Shown piece by piece: positions 8,501 to 16,509 of a DNA stretch of 23,238 nucleotides. Numbering within the stretch: the stretch's first letter is position 1; each line of letters starts with the position of its first letter. Under the pieces are notes generated by a model. That model did no database searches, was not told the origin of the DNA, and worked only from the letters and a program-made list of their open reading frames with translations. This DNA is from Echinostoma caproni (Eukaryota > Platyhelminthes > Trematoda > Plagiorchiida > Echinostomatidae), in contig UZAN01043091.1 in the NCBI GenBank assembly GCA_900618425.1, forward strand, positions 7,957-31,194, read 5' to 3'. The position numbers and the translations under genes are program-made.

Positions 8501-10780
8501 TATCCACTGTTATCACAGATAGGCCCGCATTCATTTTGATCCTACCAATCTGTCTGAACTGGTATTCCTCAGTGAAGAGTGACGTCACGTTCGATCCAGT
8601 TTTTTTCAATGTTAATTACTTTATGTCGAGATTGTGAACGTTCAGTTGCTTCGTTGGGTTTCAAATCCACTCATGAACGCCGCCTACGCCTTTGTATTAA
8701 GCAAACTCGGTCAGATGGGCTACGAGGCCCCACCGGTGGCACTGATCCTTTCACGTCCGAATGGCCCATCCATCGTACAAATGCATATGGCGGCTACCAG
8801 TTGGCATGTAAACGAGCCTTTTTTAGAATTCACCAGAGCTCACCGAATGAACTTCGAAGGCAATGTTATTTGTTCAAATTGTTGTTCCGCAGATTGAAGT
8901 TTTATGTCGGCTCACTGGTGGGTGCCAATTCCTCTGTAAGTTGGGAGATTCGAATGTGAAAACAAAACACAATCAGTGTGGCCTCGTATATCATCTGGTA
9001 GAGCATGCGCGTACAAAGCGTAGGCGGCGTCCATGGGGGCCACTGGACTTGTCACAATAGGGGCATGACTTCAGTTAGCCAAATAATTTCAAGTTTGGTA
9101 ACTATCTTAGTTACTTATGAGTAGCAAGAAGGTTTTCTACAAAATTCTATTGTCTGAGACAATCGTTTGATTGAGGATACACTGAGCCTCAGGTTCCATC
9201 GGCAGTGAGTTTCCGTTGTTTGAATCGAAGTGAAAACACTAAATGTTTTCAACCGTACAAATGGATTGATTATGTGTGTTCATTAGTCGACAGTCAATGT
9301 AAATCAATGTGTTGGCCTCATTCACCTTATCACGTTCCTCTGGTCTGGCCTAACACATACCTGCCACCTTCGTCTCGGATTTTACGAGCTCTGGAGCTTA
9401 TTCGAGCTTCGTGTATTCAGTATCAGGATTTCAAATTAACACAGAAACAAATGATCCACACACGTTTGGTTTCACTTACGTGAATGGAAAGCGAAAACAA
9501 TCCTCATGAATTGTCCAGTTTCCAAAGAAAACGGTTGCTGAAATAGGTATGACTGCTATCTCAGTTGGAAGACGATCTTTTTAACTGAATCCAAGGCAAT
9601 TTCGCATGTGGCATGGAACTAAAAGGGTTCAAATCCCAGGGATTATAAATCAGTTCTATATTTATTCTCAGAAATCACGCGATTAACATATGTAGATACG
9701 ATACGAGTTGCTGGAGCTGTCACAGAGTCAGGGCAATGAAAACGATCATTTTTTTGGGGTCCTTTTTGAGTAAATTTACATGACATGGCACAAACAGTTT
9801 TCAGGAAGTTGGTTGCAATGAACCGTANCGAGGTACGAATAGACAGTACTGACACCCGGTGTTAGTGGGATTCGAACTCACGACCTCCAGGTTGTTGTGA
9901 TGATGACAACTCTACTCAAGAGTATGCATACAATCTCATGTTAGCTGGAGCTCGAGGGTTATTGCCTGATGAATAGTTCGTCCGAACGATACAAAATATC
10001 TCTGTGGGAATAACCTTCACTCGCAGTTTGAACTAAAAGGTGGAGAAGCACATGACAAATCAAAACACATTTACTCATAATTACGGTAAGATAAAAACAA
10101 GCATTGTCAAAACATTGGCCCAATACCTAAACTAAATAGACGTTCGTAATGCAAAAATTCGAAACGTCCTGTTCTCATTGTCCATAATTGACTTAGCACG
10201 CAAATGAGTCTCTACATTTGTGCTTTTTCCAATCTTTTCCAGAGTGATTTCACGTGCGCGTATCAGTACTCCACCTTTGGCACCTTTGACCAACGCAAAA
10301 CGATCAGACTCTGATGAAAATTTGGCGGAATTGGACCAATTCGTCGCACAGTTACGCGCCAAACGCCAAATGGAACAACAAATGCAACAACAACAACAGT
10401 ATCTGGCTCAGATGCAGGAAAACCCCCCAGTTTATCCTGGTCCACAGCAGTATCCACCCGGTTTATCACAGCCTGCGGATGAGGATCAACCGGTAGACAC
10501 GCACATGTCAGCGCGTGATATCCTATCCAGTCCGAGCAACGATAACTCCAATCCGTCATTCGACTACAGCCGGTCGTGTAACATGAAGGACCATACTGAC
10601 GATGATGGTGTTAATCAAAATTCTGATAGTGAACCACCGGTAGCTCGGTCACCGGAGCCCACCCAAGACCACTCACCATATGCCGATGACGCAGAGGTCA
10701 AAACCGTCAGCCAACCCGTAAACAGCCCACAGCCTCCTGACTCCGGGGCAGGTGAGGCAGTGGAGATTGGAGCTGAATAA
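2528..10780 (+). CDS. RG- and RS-rich probable RNA-associated protein, 3' part of gene, five exons
   Basis: Proposed CDS: join(2528..2565, 4630..4688, 7351..7817, 8117..8344, 10243..10780), partial at the 5' end. It gives 442 residues and a TAA stop. All four introns have GT-AG borders and the phases agree throughout (1, 0, 2, 2), which is strong support. Order of features: a short basic start (exons 1-2); a charged helix with SLQERLQARIRAIERRHQ at about residues 63-83; an RGG/RG-rich block with Tyr and Trp at about 120-187; an RS domain with many Arg-Ser pairs at about 200-263; a Gln-rich, coiled-coil-like segment at about 291-320; then an acidic, Pro/Ser-rich tail. RGG plus RS domains are known from nuclear splicing and mRNP proteins, so an RNA-binding role in the nucleus is inferred. 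I see no RRM, zinc finger or other named fold and cannot assign a family. Upstream exons are outside the window or missed. Confidence 0.75.
3070..3300 (-). repeat. Hammerhead-bearing repeat, copy 1
   Basis: On the minus strand this matches copy 2 (18515-18775) in two blocks. One is the upstream block around TGTTGCAAACAAGGTTA. The other is the ribozyme block, beginning GAACTGACAAAAGATTACC and ending in an AT-rich tail after a conserved TCCAGT motif. Copy 3 (22240-22385) shares only the ribozyme block and tail. The reverse orientation relative to the host gene means its RNA would not be produced by that gene. Confidence 0.75.
3131..3187 (-). ncRNA. Hammerhead ribozyme, type I, copy 1 (core mutation)
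   Basis: Minus strand: stem I GGATAAGCATGC, core ATGACGA, stem II GCGG/CCGC closed by a six-base loop, GAAA, then the short palindromic stem III (ACCGGT) and cleavage triplet GTC, followed by the stem I partner GTGTGTTTCC. All stem I positions of the intact copy still pair, one by a new G-U. The first core base, C3 of CUGANGA, is A here (plus position 3173). C3 is required in known hammerheads, so this copy is probably inactive. Confidence 0.7.
3761..3830 (-). repeat. tRNA-derived SINE-like relic
   Basis: Minus strand shows GGAGGATGTGTTCGAATCCCACCA, cut here as GTGTTCGAATCCCAC, which matches a pol III box B and T-arm. It is preceded by GGGCCGTGGTAACGTTACC, which resembles a decayed D-arm region. 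The stems do not close into a functional cloverleaf. The same T-arm-like segment recurs at 9853-9920 in the same orientation. Confidence 0.5.
3901..3970 (+). repeat. tRNA-like (box A / box B) relic
   Basis: TAGAGCTCATCGG resembles box A and GGAGTTCAAATCTC resembles box B, about 35 bases apart as in tRNA-derived repeats. Pairing in the anticodon arm is poor. It is probably the head of an old SINE and not a tRNA gene. Confidence 0.4.
3955..4280 (-). mobile_element. CR1/Jockey-type ORF2 linker fragment
   Basis: The minus-strand translation includes WCTQTWNRAVRFKNSAFRR, then RNKCSIIIHRAKQHYIHHKA. This is the pattern of the segment between endonuclease and RT in CR1/Jockey elements (W-x-x-x-x-x-x-A-V-x-x-K-N-x-A-F, later R-x-K-x-x-x-I-x-x-A-K). 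After a frame change it resumes with a TFWFLV-like block, as expected just before the RT. No RT or endonuclease is attached, so it is a short fragment. It is not part of the larger CR1 element at 12.4-15.7 kb. Confidence 0.55.
4630..4688 (+). CDS. Small exon of RG/RS-rich gene (59 nt)
   Basis: The acceptor is GGTTTTTCCCAG and the donor is GTGAGTGA. Read in the phase left by the 38-nt exon, it gives Met (shared codon) then QEGNKRGRVEPEDYRGTRR, and it ends on a codon boundary. That is exactly the phase needed by the long exon at 7351. The DYRG and Arg-rich make-up matches the RG block downstream. Confidence 0.65.
4810..5389 (+). mobile_element. RTE retrotransposon copy X (pre-RT and RT fingers, truncated)
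   Basis: It parallels 20400-20850 almost throughout: the pre-RT linker, the SGPDGL-like motif (frame broken), then VIIPIYNKSDRSSCKNHRGIS, LINIASKPLAGIILRRL and FLDLKAAFDSVDRSKLW, the RT motif with the first catalytic Asp. Where Gly-Phe-Arg-Pro-Gly-Arg is expected after NQAG, the sequence jumps to QILEYRH, so a short stretch is deleted. Stops occur in the linker (for example the TAG near 5047). The copy ends at CTGAAGGT next to a single N at 5390. Confidence 0.8.
5391..6725 (+). mobile_element. RTE retrotransposon copy Y (linker to post-RT, decayed)
   Basis: It starts with TTAATTAGGAGTACTGGTCC, which in the copy at 20326 lies well upstream of the RT, so the element restarts here right after copy X. 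An internal deletion removes the segment corresponding to about 4945-5125. The RT then reads GISLINIASKLIAGIIL, FLDLKAAFDSVDRSKLW and, in another frame, DLEYADDIV; the YADD catalytic box is at 6134-6145. Next come the EVDKFCYLGSYISPGGHITDE, ARIQKARLAFANTRHLWRR and LSVFEHRCLR blocks, and a remnant of the final VVDLH-x-L-R motif near 6640-6690. Several frameshifts and stops make it non-coding. The YLG and RHLWRRRDIRLS blocks are typical of RTE elements. Confidence 0.8.
7351..7817 (+). CDS. Main RG-rich exon of RG/RS-rich gene
   Basis: The acceptor is TTTCGCTCCAG and the donor is GTCAGT after CG of an Arg codon. The 155-codon open frame begins VFTPPRHAREGEHG and carries the charged helix and then the RG-rich block (GRARGRGPRWRGQWDDYRGRR). 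The Gly/Arg/Tyr/Trp composition is typical of RGG-box RNA-binding segments and differs sharply from the transposon-derived frames around it. The exon is flanked on the left by a 2.7-kb intron filled with RTE copies. Confidence 0.85.
8117..8344 (+). CDS. RS-domain exon of RG/RS-rich gene
   Basis: The acceptor is CTTTTCTCACCAG and the donor is GTGAGT. The first base completes the Arg codon begun in the previous exon. The frame then reads FDDRRREGLSGASGDRSFDRRRK, followed by a dense run of Arg-Ser and Ser-Pro pairs. That is an RS domain, the kind known to be phosphorylated by SR-protein kinases. The exon ends in AG of another Arg codon. Confidence 0.85.
8640..8890 (-). repeat. tRNA-derived SINE-like repeat, copy A
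   Basis: On the minus strand this follows the same order as copy C at 18030-18205: a region with CCGGTG, a shared CGTAGGCGGCGTTCATGA segment (GCGCAGGCGGCGTTCATTT in copy C), and box B GGATTTGAAACCC (plus 8656-8668). Box A has decayed. Copy A lacks a clear match to the 3' tail seen in copies B and C. It lies head to head with copy B. Confidence 0.6.
8890..9215 (+). repeat. tRNA-derived SINE-like repeat, copy B
   Basis: The D-arm/box A part survives as ATCTGGTAGAGCATGC (8994-9009), followed by GCGTAGGCGGCGTCCATG. Box B is lost. The 3' half matches copy C closely: AGTTTGGTAACTAT, TTATGAGTAGCAAGAA and TTGTCTGAGACAAT all recur in the same order and spacing. The tail is not a simple poly(A). Confidence 0.65.
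9853..9920 (-). repeat. tRNA-derived SINE-like relic
   Basis: Minus strand shows GTGAGTTCGAATCCCAC (plus 9865-9881), a box B/T-arm sequence, preceded by CCTGGAGGTC. The upstream arms do not fold into a tRNA. A similar segment occurs at 3761-3830. Plus-strand GGGTTCAAATCCC at about 9627-9639 is a second box B-like word nearby, which suggests another relic. Confidence 0.5.
9957..10015 (+). ncRNA. Hammerhead-like folded element, degenerate
   Basis: GGTTATT (9957-9963) pairs with AATAACC (10009-10015), closing a stem. Inside lie CTGATGA (9966-9972), a perfect GTTCG/CGAAC hairpin (9976-9987) and then GATAC where a hammerhead needs GAAAC. The order of parts matches a type I hammerhead. Three extra bases before the hairpin and the GAU in place of GAA break the core. 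It may be a relic of a different hammerhead family or a coincidence. Confidence 0.3.
10243..10780 (+). CDS. Terminal exon of RG/RS-rich gene with stop codon
   Basis: The acceptor is CCAATCTTTTCCAG. The first base completes AGA. The frame reads VISRARISTPPLAPLTNAKR, then LAELDQFVAQLRAKRQ followed by a Gln/Met-rich stretch likely to form a coiled coil. A Pro/Asp/Ser/Glu-rich tail with several Ser-Pro sites ends at TAA (10778-10780). No canonical AATAAA signal is visible in the next few hundred bases, so the 3' end of the transcript is not placed. Confidence 0.8.
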
Positions 10781-11792
10781 TCTAGTCCTGTTCGTTGTTT
10801 CAAACCAGTTTGTTTCTTTTACTCTGTATGTATATCTGTGGAGCCTTTCTGATGTTGAACAAACTTCGCTTCTCCCGGCTTTTTCTACACAACACCCATG
10901 ATCCTTATTGCATTCGGTTCCTTTTGAACATCATGAATTATCACATGGTCACACATAGCGTTTGAAACTACGTTTTCTTCCGACGAAACAGGTAGTTGCA
11001 TTGTCGTGACTGGGGCTGCGTATGACACTTTCATATTATCGGACTATTCACTGGTACTAAACATATTTTTGCGCAGATTCGCGTACCCGAACACTAGGCG
11101 TCAACAGACTGACTGCGTTCGCACTATGTAATGCGTTGAGCCGGAAACTTACGTCGATTACGCTTTGTAACTGAGGGACTTGGCGCTTTGGGACCGAACA
11201 ATATCCGAAAAAGAATGTGAGGTCACTAATGTTTGTAACCGTCTACTCGCGTGCAATACCGCGGCACTCGATCGCGAAATGCGGTTTTGTGCATTCTGCT
11301 CCCGTCTCTAAAAACTGCATTTCTGTAACAGTCACTTCTGTCCCTTGTTGCTTGTGTGAGCCACGCCATCTAGCAGAACATCTCACTAGTACTTGCGTTC
11401 CTGTTAATGCACACGCGTCACCGATCTGAAAGAGACGATCTGCTCATGCGCTTGTGCACCACAGCTTGATTGAAGTTACGCAAAAATATTCGGCAATGAT
11501 CTGTTACTTAATTTACGGCGGCTGGCTCCTGGGAGAGGATAAGCTGGTTGCATGGATATCAAGTCAATATCCATGGAATTTCTTGAGAGTTAGGTACAGG
11601 AAACGTCCACAGCGTCACCCGGTTTTGGGTCGAGGTGGCATCTGTTTGTATTGTGTATAAATTTTGCAAGCACGAGCTCACATTTCAATCAAGAAGATCA
11701 TGCACGCTAACCGTCACAATGTTCATAATCAACGGGGAGAAAAGTTTTTACAGGCATGAGGACATTTCATAATCCAGGGTTATTACTATGTT
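10781..11792. other. Intergenic stretch, no gene recognised
   Basis: It runs from the stop codon of the RG/RS-rich gene to the run of N. It probably begins with that gene's 3' UTR. Open frames of 60-70 codons exist (11217-11429, 11454-11660) but show no recognisable protein. Early exons of TTC14 could lie here or in the gap, but none was identified. A short perfect hairpin sits at 11551-11575. Confidence 0.5.
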
Positions 11793-12389
11793 NNNNNNNN
11801 NNNNNNNNNNNNNNNNNNNNNNNNNNNNNNNNNNNNNNNNNNNNNNNNNNNNNNNNNNNNNNNNNNNNNNNNNNNNNNNNNNNNNNNNNNNNNNNNNNNN
11901 NNNNNNNNNNNNNNNNNNNNNNNNNNNNNNNNNNNNNNNNNNNNNNNNNNNNNNNNNNNNNNNNNNNNNNNNNNNNNNNNNNNNNNNNNNNNNNNNNNNN
12001 NNNNNNNNNNNNNNNNNNNNNNNNNNNNNNNNNNNNNNNNNNNNNNNNNNNNNNNNNNNNNNNNNNNNNNNNNNNNNNNNNNNNNNNNNNNNNNNNNNNN
12101 NNNNNNNNNNNNNNNNNNNNNNNNNNNNNNNNNNNNNNNNNNNNNNNNNNNNNNNNNNNNNNNNNNNNNNNNNNNNNNNNNNNNNNNNNNNNNNNNNNNN
12201 NNNNNNNNNNNNNNNNNNNNNNNNNNNNNNNNNNNNNNNNNNNNNNNNNNNNNNNNNNNNNNNNNNNNNNNNNNNNNNNNNNNNNNNNNNNNNNNNNNNN
12301 NNNNNNNNNNNNNNNNNNNNNNNNNNNNNNNNNNNNNNNNNNNNNNNNNNNNNNNNNNNNNNNNNNNNNNNNNNNNNNNNNNNNNNNNN
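11793..12389. other. Assembly gap (597 N)
   Basis: An unbroken run of N. The 23 bases immediately before it (11770-11792) and immediately after it (12390-12412) are identical, beginning TAATCCAGGG and ending ACTATGTT. Open frames predicted across it are meaningless. Confidence 0.98.
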
Positions 12390-12626
12390 TAATCCAGGGT
12401 TATTACTATGTTCGTTTATTGATCGCTCTTTGTTCATGAGTAGACGAGCAAGGAACAGTATAGGTGAATTGCGGTAATCCTTAATTCGAGATGAAATTTG
12501 ACGGAGCGTGTTGAATTATGGCAACGACCGCGTGTCGGTTCGCGTGCAATTGGTTGTGAGGATATGTGGGAATCCTCTCAGAAAATTTCACACAGGAAGT
12601 TGCTTGATACTCTGAACGCTCTAAAG
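12390..12626 (-). pseudogene. CR1-like ORF2 C-terminal tail
   Basis: After a frame change downstream of CIPMG, the minus strand reads HILTTNCTRTDTRSLP and then ISSRIKDYRNSPILFLARLL followed by MN. This is the end of CR1-type ORF2: a Ser-His-Pro-Leu-like start, an Arg-x-x-x-(L/V)-P block, and R-x-x-x-(Y/F)-x-N-S-x-x-P/L-x-x-x-x-L-L-N. The frame continues across TAATCCAGGG into the gap, so the true terminus is not visible. Confidence 0.65.
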
Positions 12627-13907
12627 CTAACCCATAGGAATACAAGAGACGCGACTAATAATGGTTAGACCGCGTCGTAAGACTTTGAAGTGCTGTTTGA
12701 GTAAACCAGGAAAAATAACCGGGGAACAGTAGACTAAGATGGGGAAAACACATTGATAAACAAAAGTAGAAATAACTGACTGGGATGCGCGAAACTGCCT
12801 GAGCTTTCGTATTTGAAATGAAAGGCGTCGCAGGTTACCAATGCAGTTGTGGATGTGGGTTGACCAATGAAGATTGCTATCTATGGTTACACCAAGATAT
12901 TTGACAGAGTTCACCCTGGATAAAGGGTTGTTATTAATCACTGTGGGGTCTGTCGGATATGGAGATCGAGCAAAACTGTATACACACTCAACACATTTAC
13001 TGGGGTCTAGGTTTAGCCCAGATGCGGAGGAGGATGATTGAATTTGATCAAGACTGTCGATTAAGGAGCTTAGGTCAGAGTAGGGTGAAATTGGTTGGCA
13101 CAACACGACATCATCTGCATATTTCAAAATTCGTGCGGGAGAAGCACAGGGAATATCACAAATATAAGTGGCAAATAAGTATGGGGATAGCACAGCTCCT
13201 TGAGGAACTTCGAAGTTGTTGACTAAATGTTGAAATGGAGACTTCCCACTCCAGTGGTTTTTACCCTATCAGTAAATTAGTTGGATAACCAAGCTGACAA
13301 CTGCTTGGGACATTCAAACGATTCCGGGTTTTGTAACAACTTAAATCGAGGAATGGAATCAAATGCAGAAGAGTAGTCGAGAAAAACACACCGAACAGAC
13401 TTAACAGAGCTGTTCAACGATTTAGTGATGAAATGAATGAGGATAGAGACTGCGTCCAGGGTGGATCTATTTGGCTTGTAAGCAAACTGTAACGGATCAC
13501 TGGGAATGTTTATGAACTGCTGAAGGCGTTTGAGGATGGCCTTTTCAGTCAATTTAAGAGCTGAAGATGTTAATGCTATGAGACGAAAACGTTTGGAGAG
13601 GATAGAGGATTTGGATGCTTTGGGGACTGATATGATTGTGACCGGTCTCCAACAGTCGGGGATAGTAGAAGTGTAAAGAGGTTCATTTACAATAAAGGTA
13701 GTTACCCCCCCCAGCAGCACCAAATTTGAAGAGGGCTGGATGTAAGTCATTCGGGCATGCAGCAGAAGACGACTTGCAACTTTTTAAAAGTTTTAACACA
13801 TCACAGTATGAGAGTGGTTCCATGTTACAAACATTTTGTGACGAGTGGGCAGGAAGAATGTCCGATGATTGGCGCAGGAATGCGGCATTGAGATCATCAG
13901 CGTCCAC
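12627..13907 (-). pseudogene. CR1-like reverse transcriptase, broken
   Basis: Minus-strand motifs in order: SSSAACPNDLHPALFK (the (S/G)-P-D-x-(L/I) motif before the RT), FRLIALTSSALKLTEKAIL, LQFAYKPNRSTLDAVSIL, CVFLDYSSAFDSI with the first catalytic Asp, then a TAA stop at 13277-13279 and a frameshift near 13255. It continues FEVPQGAVLSPYLFATY, ILKYADDVVL (YADD at 13110-13121) and VNSVKYLGVTIDSNLHW. These are all the core RT motifs of a CR1/Jockey element. A second shift lies near 13690-13720, next to a run of C. The breaks rule out function. Confidence 0.85.
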
Positions 13908-14479
13908 ATCTACGTTCGACCGTACTTTCTTCCTTCCACAGAGAAGTCTTATACCTTGCCACAGTTGTTTTTCTGTTTCCAGTCCTCGGAAATCGATCAG
14001 AGAATACTGCGTTCATTCTGTTTACTTCGGCTTTGATAATCCTGGACAATTACATGATAGTTGAAGCATTGAGACCTTTATGCACGTATTTTTTGTCGTC
14101 CCAGCGACTTTGGTAGGTAGAGTTTCCGTCGGACACATAAAGGCTTTGAACGGCGCGGCAGTAATTATAAATGGCATTGATTGTCTGAGTGGACAAGGGG
14201 GACACGTGAATAGAGAAGAAGAAGGGGATGAAAACCATAAAGAGGCCTGTCTGAGAGATTCATTTAGGAGAGAAACACTTGTGGGTGATAAGTTACTTTA
14301 AATAAATCTGATATGCTCAGATCAGGAGAAAGATTGGTATGCACTATGTGAATAGTCTTAAGGTCGAACTAAGCATTGCTCACTGGAGGGAGAAGGTGCT
14401 TTTAGTGATAAAGAAAAAAAGGATTAGGTGGTTGGTAATTACTCTGTTCAGAATCGAAATATTTCTCGTGGGAGTGTGA

Positions 14480-14970
14480 CAAAGATCTGTCATACTCAAT
14501 GATAAAAGTGGATAAGTACTAATATGGTTGGAGTCGCCAACGATTATGTGAAAGTTGACATCTAAAAAGGAGGAAATATAAGGTATGAACTAGACGCAAA
14601 ATGACACGAGCGAAACTGTACAATTAGGAGCTATATACCAGCTAGTCAAAATTGTCTTATAAAATCTAGGGTGACACTGTATATACAGGCACTCAGTACC
14701 TTTGAACGGTACTGAAAAATTAACATGAGACTCGCCACACCAGGAAACGGTTCCACGATCCTGTCGGTAAACTGGAAAACCTTCTATTGACGCTAGGGAG
14801 TCATCTACATCCTTTTTCAACCTGGATTCTTTAACACAGATAGCACACGTGTTCGTATGAATTCTTGACTGGAGGACACTAGTTGATTGCGACATTTTTG
14901 GGAAACAAGCACCGAGTGCTGGTGCTGACCATTGAAGGGACAGTCATTTTGGACGAAGGGGTGCAATTAA
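14480..14970 (-). pseudogene. CR1-like EEP endonuclease, broken
   Basis: Minus strand: STSTRCLFPK, resembling the N-A-R-S-L-x-x-K start of the domain, then CVKESRLKKDVDDSLASIEG with the catalytic Glu (usually C-I-T-E-T-W-L), GFPVYRQDR, and after a stop HIIVGDSNH, the G-D-F-N motif (GDSN at 14527-14538). The order is that of apurinic-type endonucleases of LINEs. Frame changes and stops separate the blocks. Confidence 0.75.
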
Positions 14971-15131
14971 GGACAACTTGCCATCCTGCACGCTTGCGTT
15001 TTTTTGTCAAGCCTGGACAGTGCGAAACTGGAGTCGCACAAACCGCTGAACCATCGAAGCATATTCTGGCAAGTTTGAAACATAATATCTTCCTATGAGC
15101 AACGACGACGTATGATAGTGAGTGAAAATTT

Positions 15132-15719
15132 TCACAATGTGACGGAGAGTGTGAAAGTGTAGCGCAGCCATCCGAAAGGCGCGCCAGAATCTCTAGCCTT
15201 TGCACATCCAATTGCAGACTGCAAGGCAGCAGGAAGGTAGCACATGGTTGCCCTTGGCCCTCTTTTGGGAGCTGATGCACCATTTGTTGTTGCTAGCTGA
15301 ATAGGGATCCATGCATCCCTGATGAGAACGGAGTGATTGCCTCGATCGTTGAATGGTGAACCGGACTCCGTCCGCCCAACACCTACGTTAGACACTGACT
15401 TGCCGGTTGGCCTTAAGCTGGTTCCGTCCGCCTGTTGAGCGGTTTACCGGGCTGTGGCCGCTGTTGCATCCAAATAGCCTGGAGCCACAGGTGAGAGCTG
15501 GATGCCAGGTAGAGACCAAAGAACGGCGGATGCCCCAAAGGGATCAACAACCCTCCGAGTCAGAAGTACTACTCTAACCATTAGTTGTCTCTTCGAGAAT
15601 CTGACAATGAGATGTACAAGATCTCCTGAAATACCTGTGTAAACATGACATGAGCTTGAGATTTCGAAAGGATATGCTCGAAAGCCAATATAAGAACGTT
15701 CCAGGGCAAAGGGGACCAA
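15132..15719 (-). pseudogene. ORF1-like open frame upstream of the CR1 endonuclease
   Basis: One minus-strand frame is open for about 195 codons, broken by a single TAA (15441-15443). It gives short blocks such as LPGIQLSPVAPGYLDA, VGVGRTESGSPFNDRGNHSV and IRDAWIPIQLATTNGASAPK. The position directly 5' of the endonuclease is where ORF1, or the N-terminal part of ORF2, lies in such elements. I recognise no zinc knuckle, RRM or esterase motif, so the identity is open. Unbroken length and residue make-up suggest former coding sequence. Confidence 0.45.
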
Positions 15720-15720
15720 A

Positions 15721-16509
15721 AGGTTAAGTAGATTGGTGACTCACAACTCACACATTCCACGAATTCTCAAGGTTTTTCAATAGTTTCTTTTTGGTTTATT
15801 TTAATCTTTCATAAATCATGGCCGAATTTCAGACAACTTTTGGACTACCTGACATTTCTTATTCGACGGTACACATGAATCTATCAGTATTTTTTTAGTA
15901 GATTGGATAGAGATAAAATCAATCATTTGGGCAGAAATAAGCGATGCATGTTTTACCTGCAGGAAGGTGCTCAATCCTGAATCGGTGAAACCGTGGTCGA
16001 ACCTACTTTCACCAACAAACCGTTCTAGAAGAAACCATATTTTTTCCTTGCCGCTTGCGTTGATTATCAAGCCTAATCAATTCAAAAATATTCACTTGTC
16101 GAGCACGCCGACGGTAACATGTTTAGTATTCCCAAACATACGATCACCCCTCTGAAATTTAGCACTTAGTCCTTGAAATTGGGGATATCTACTGTAACTT
16201 CAGGAGCAATATTTTGGTTATGTATGTATGAATCCTGAGAACGAATGATTTGTCTCCTCAAAATCCAACACAACCTGATCGATGATTTCATCATTACTTA
16301 TTGTCTTAGAGTGTATCGTTCACTCGTATGCACGTTAGTGCGACAGAGCCCATCGATAGAGCGAATGGCCATGGCTTTAATGGCCACTGTTTCCAGTTTC
16401 ACTTTCTACAAACACTTTTGTTCCCCCGGTTCTGTTTACAGTCTTTTGTCTTCCCATAACATAACTGAACATATTCGAGTGCTCCACAAAAGTGCAAAAG
16501 ACTTTATAG
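15721..16509. other. No gene recognised
   Basis: About 0.8 kb between the CR1-like element and the end of the Tigger transposase. Open frames of 62-98 codons on both strands show no recognisable protein. Part of this may be the 3' non-coding end of the Tigger element, but its left terminal repeat was not found. Confidence 0.5.

Larger units (their letters stand above)
8345..10242 (+). other. Intron of RG/RS-rich gene with SINE-like and tRNA-like insertions
   Basis: GTGAGT at 8345 to AG at 10241-10242. It contains the head-to-head SINE pair (8640-9215), a tRNA-like relic at 9853-9920 and a hairpin with hammerhead-like sequence at 9957-10015. The stretch 9215-9640 has an open frame of about 90 codons with no recognisable protein, and I do not call it a gene. 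Confidence 0.6.
12390..15720 (-). mobile_element. CR1/Jockey-like non-LTR retrotransposon, near full-length but decayed
   Basis: Read from 15720 down, the element shows in order: a possible ORF1-like frame (15132-15719), an endonuclease (about 14960-14480), a linker (about 14240-13910), a reverse transcriptase (13910-12640) and the C-terminal tail up to the gap (12626-12390). Order and motifs match CR1/Jockey-type elements, and the RT differs clearly from the RTE copies in this window. Stops and frameshifts occur throughout. The 3' end lies in or beyond the gap. Plus-strand open frames over this region are shadows. Confidence 0.8.

Noticed and set aside
10220..10242. ATG/CTG-start upstream of the terminal exon in the same frame
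   Set aside because: These bases are the polypyrimidine tract and acceptor of the preceding intron. The exon starts at 10243.
11748..12477. Long open frames across the run of N
   Set aside because: They consist of unknown bases and have no meaning.
12959..14301. Plus-strand open frames (12959-13222, 13726-14064, 14080-14301)
   Set aside because: They are antisense to the CR1-like reverse transcriptase and linker and have no recognisable protein.
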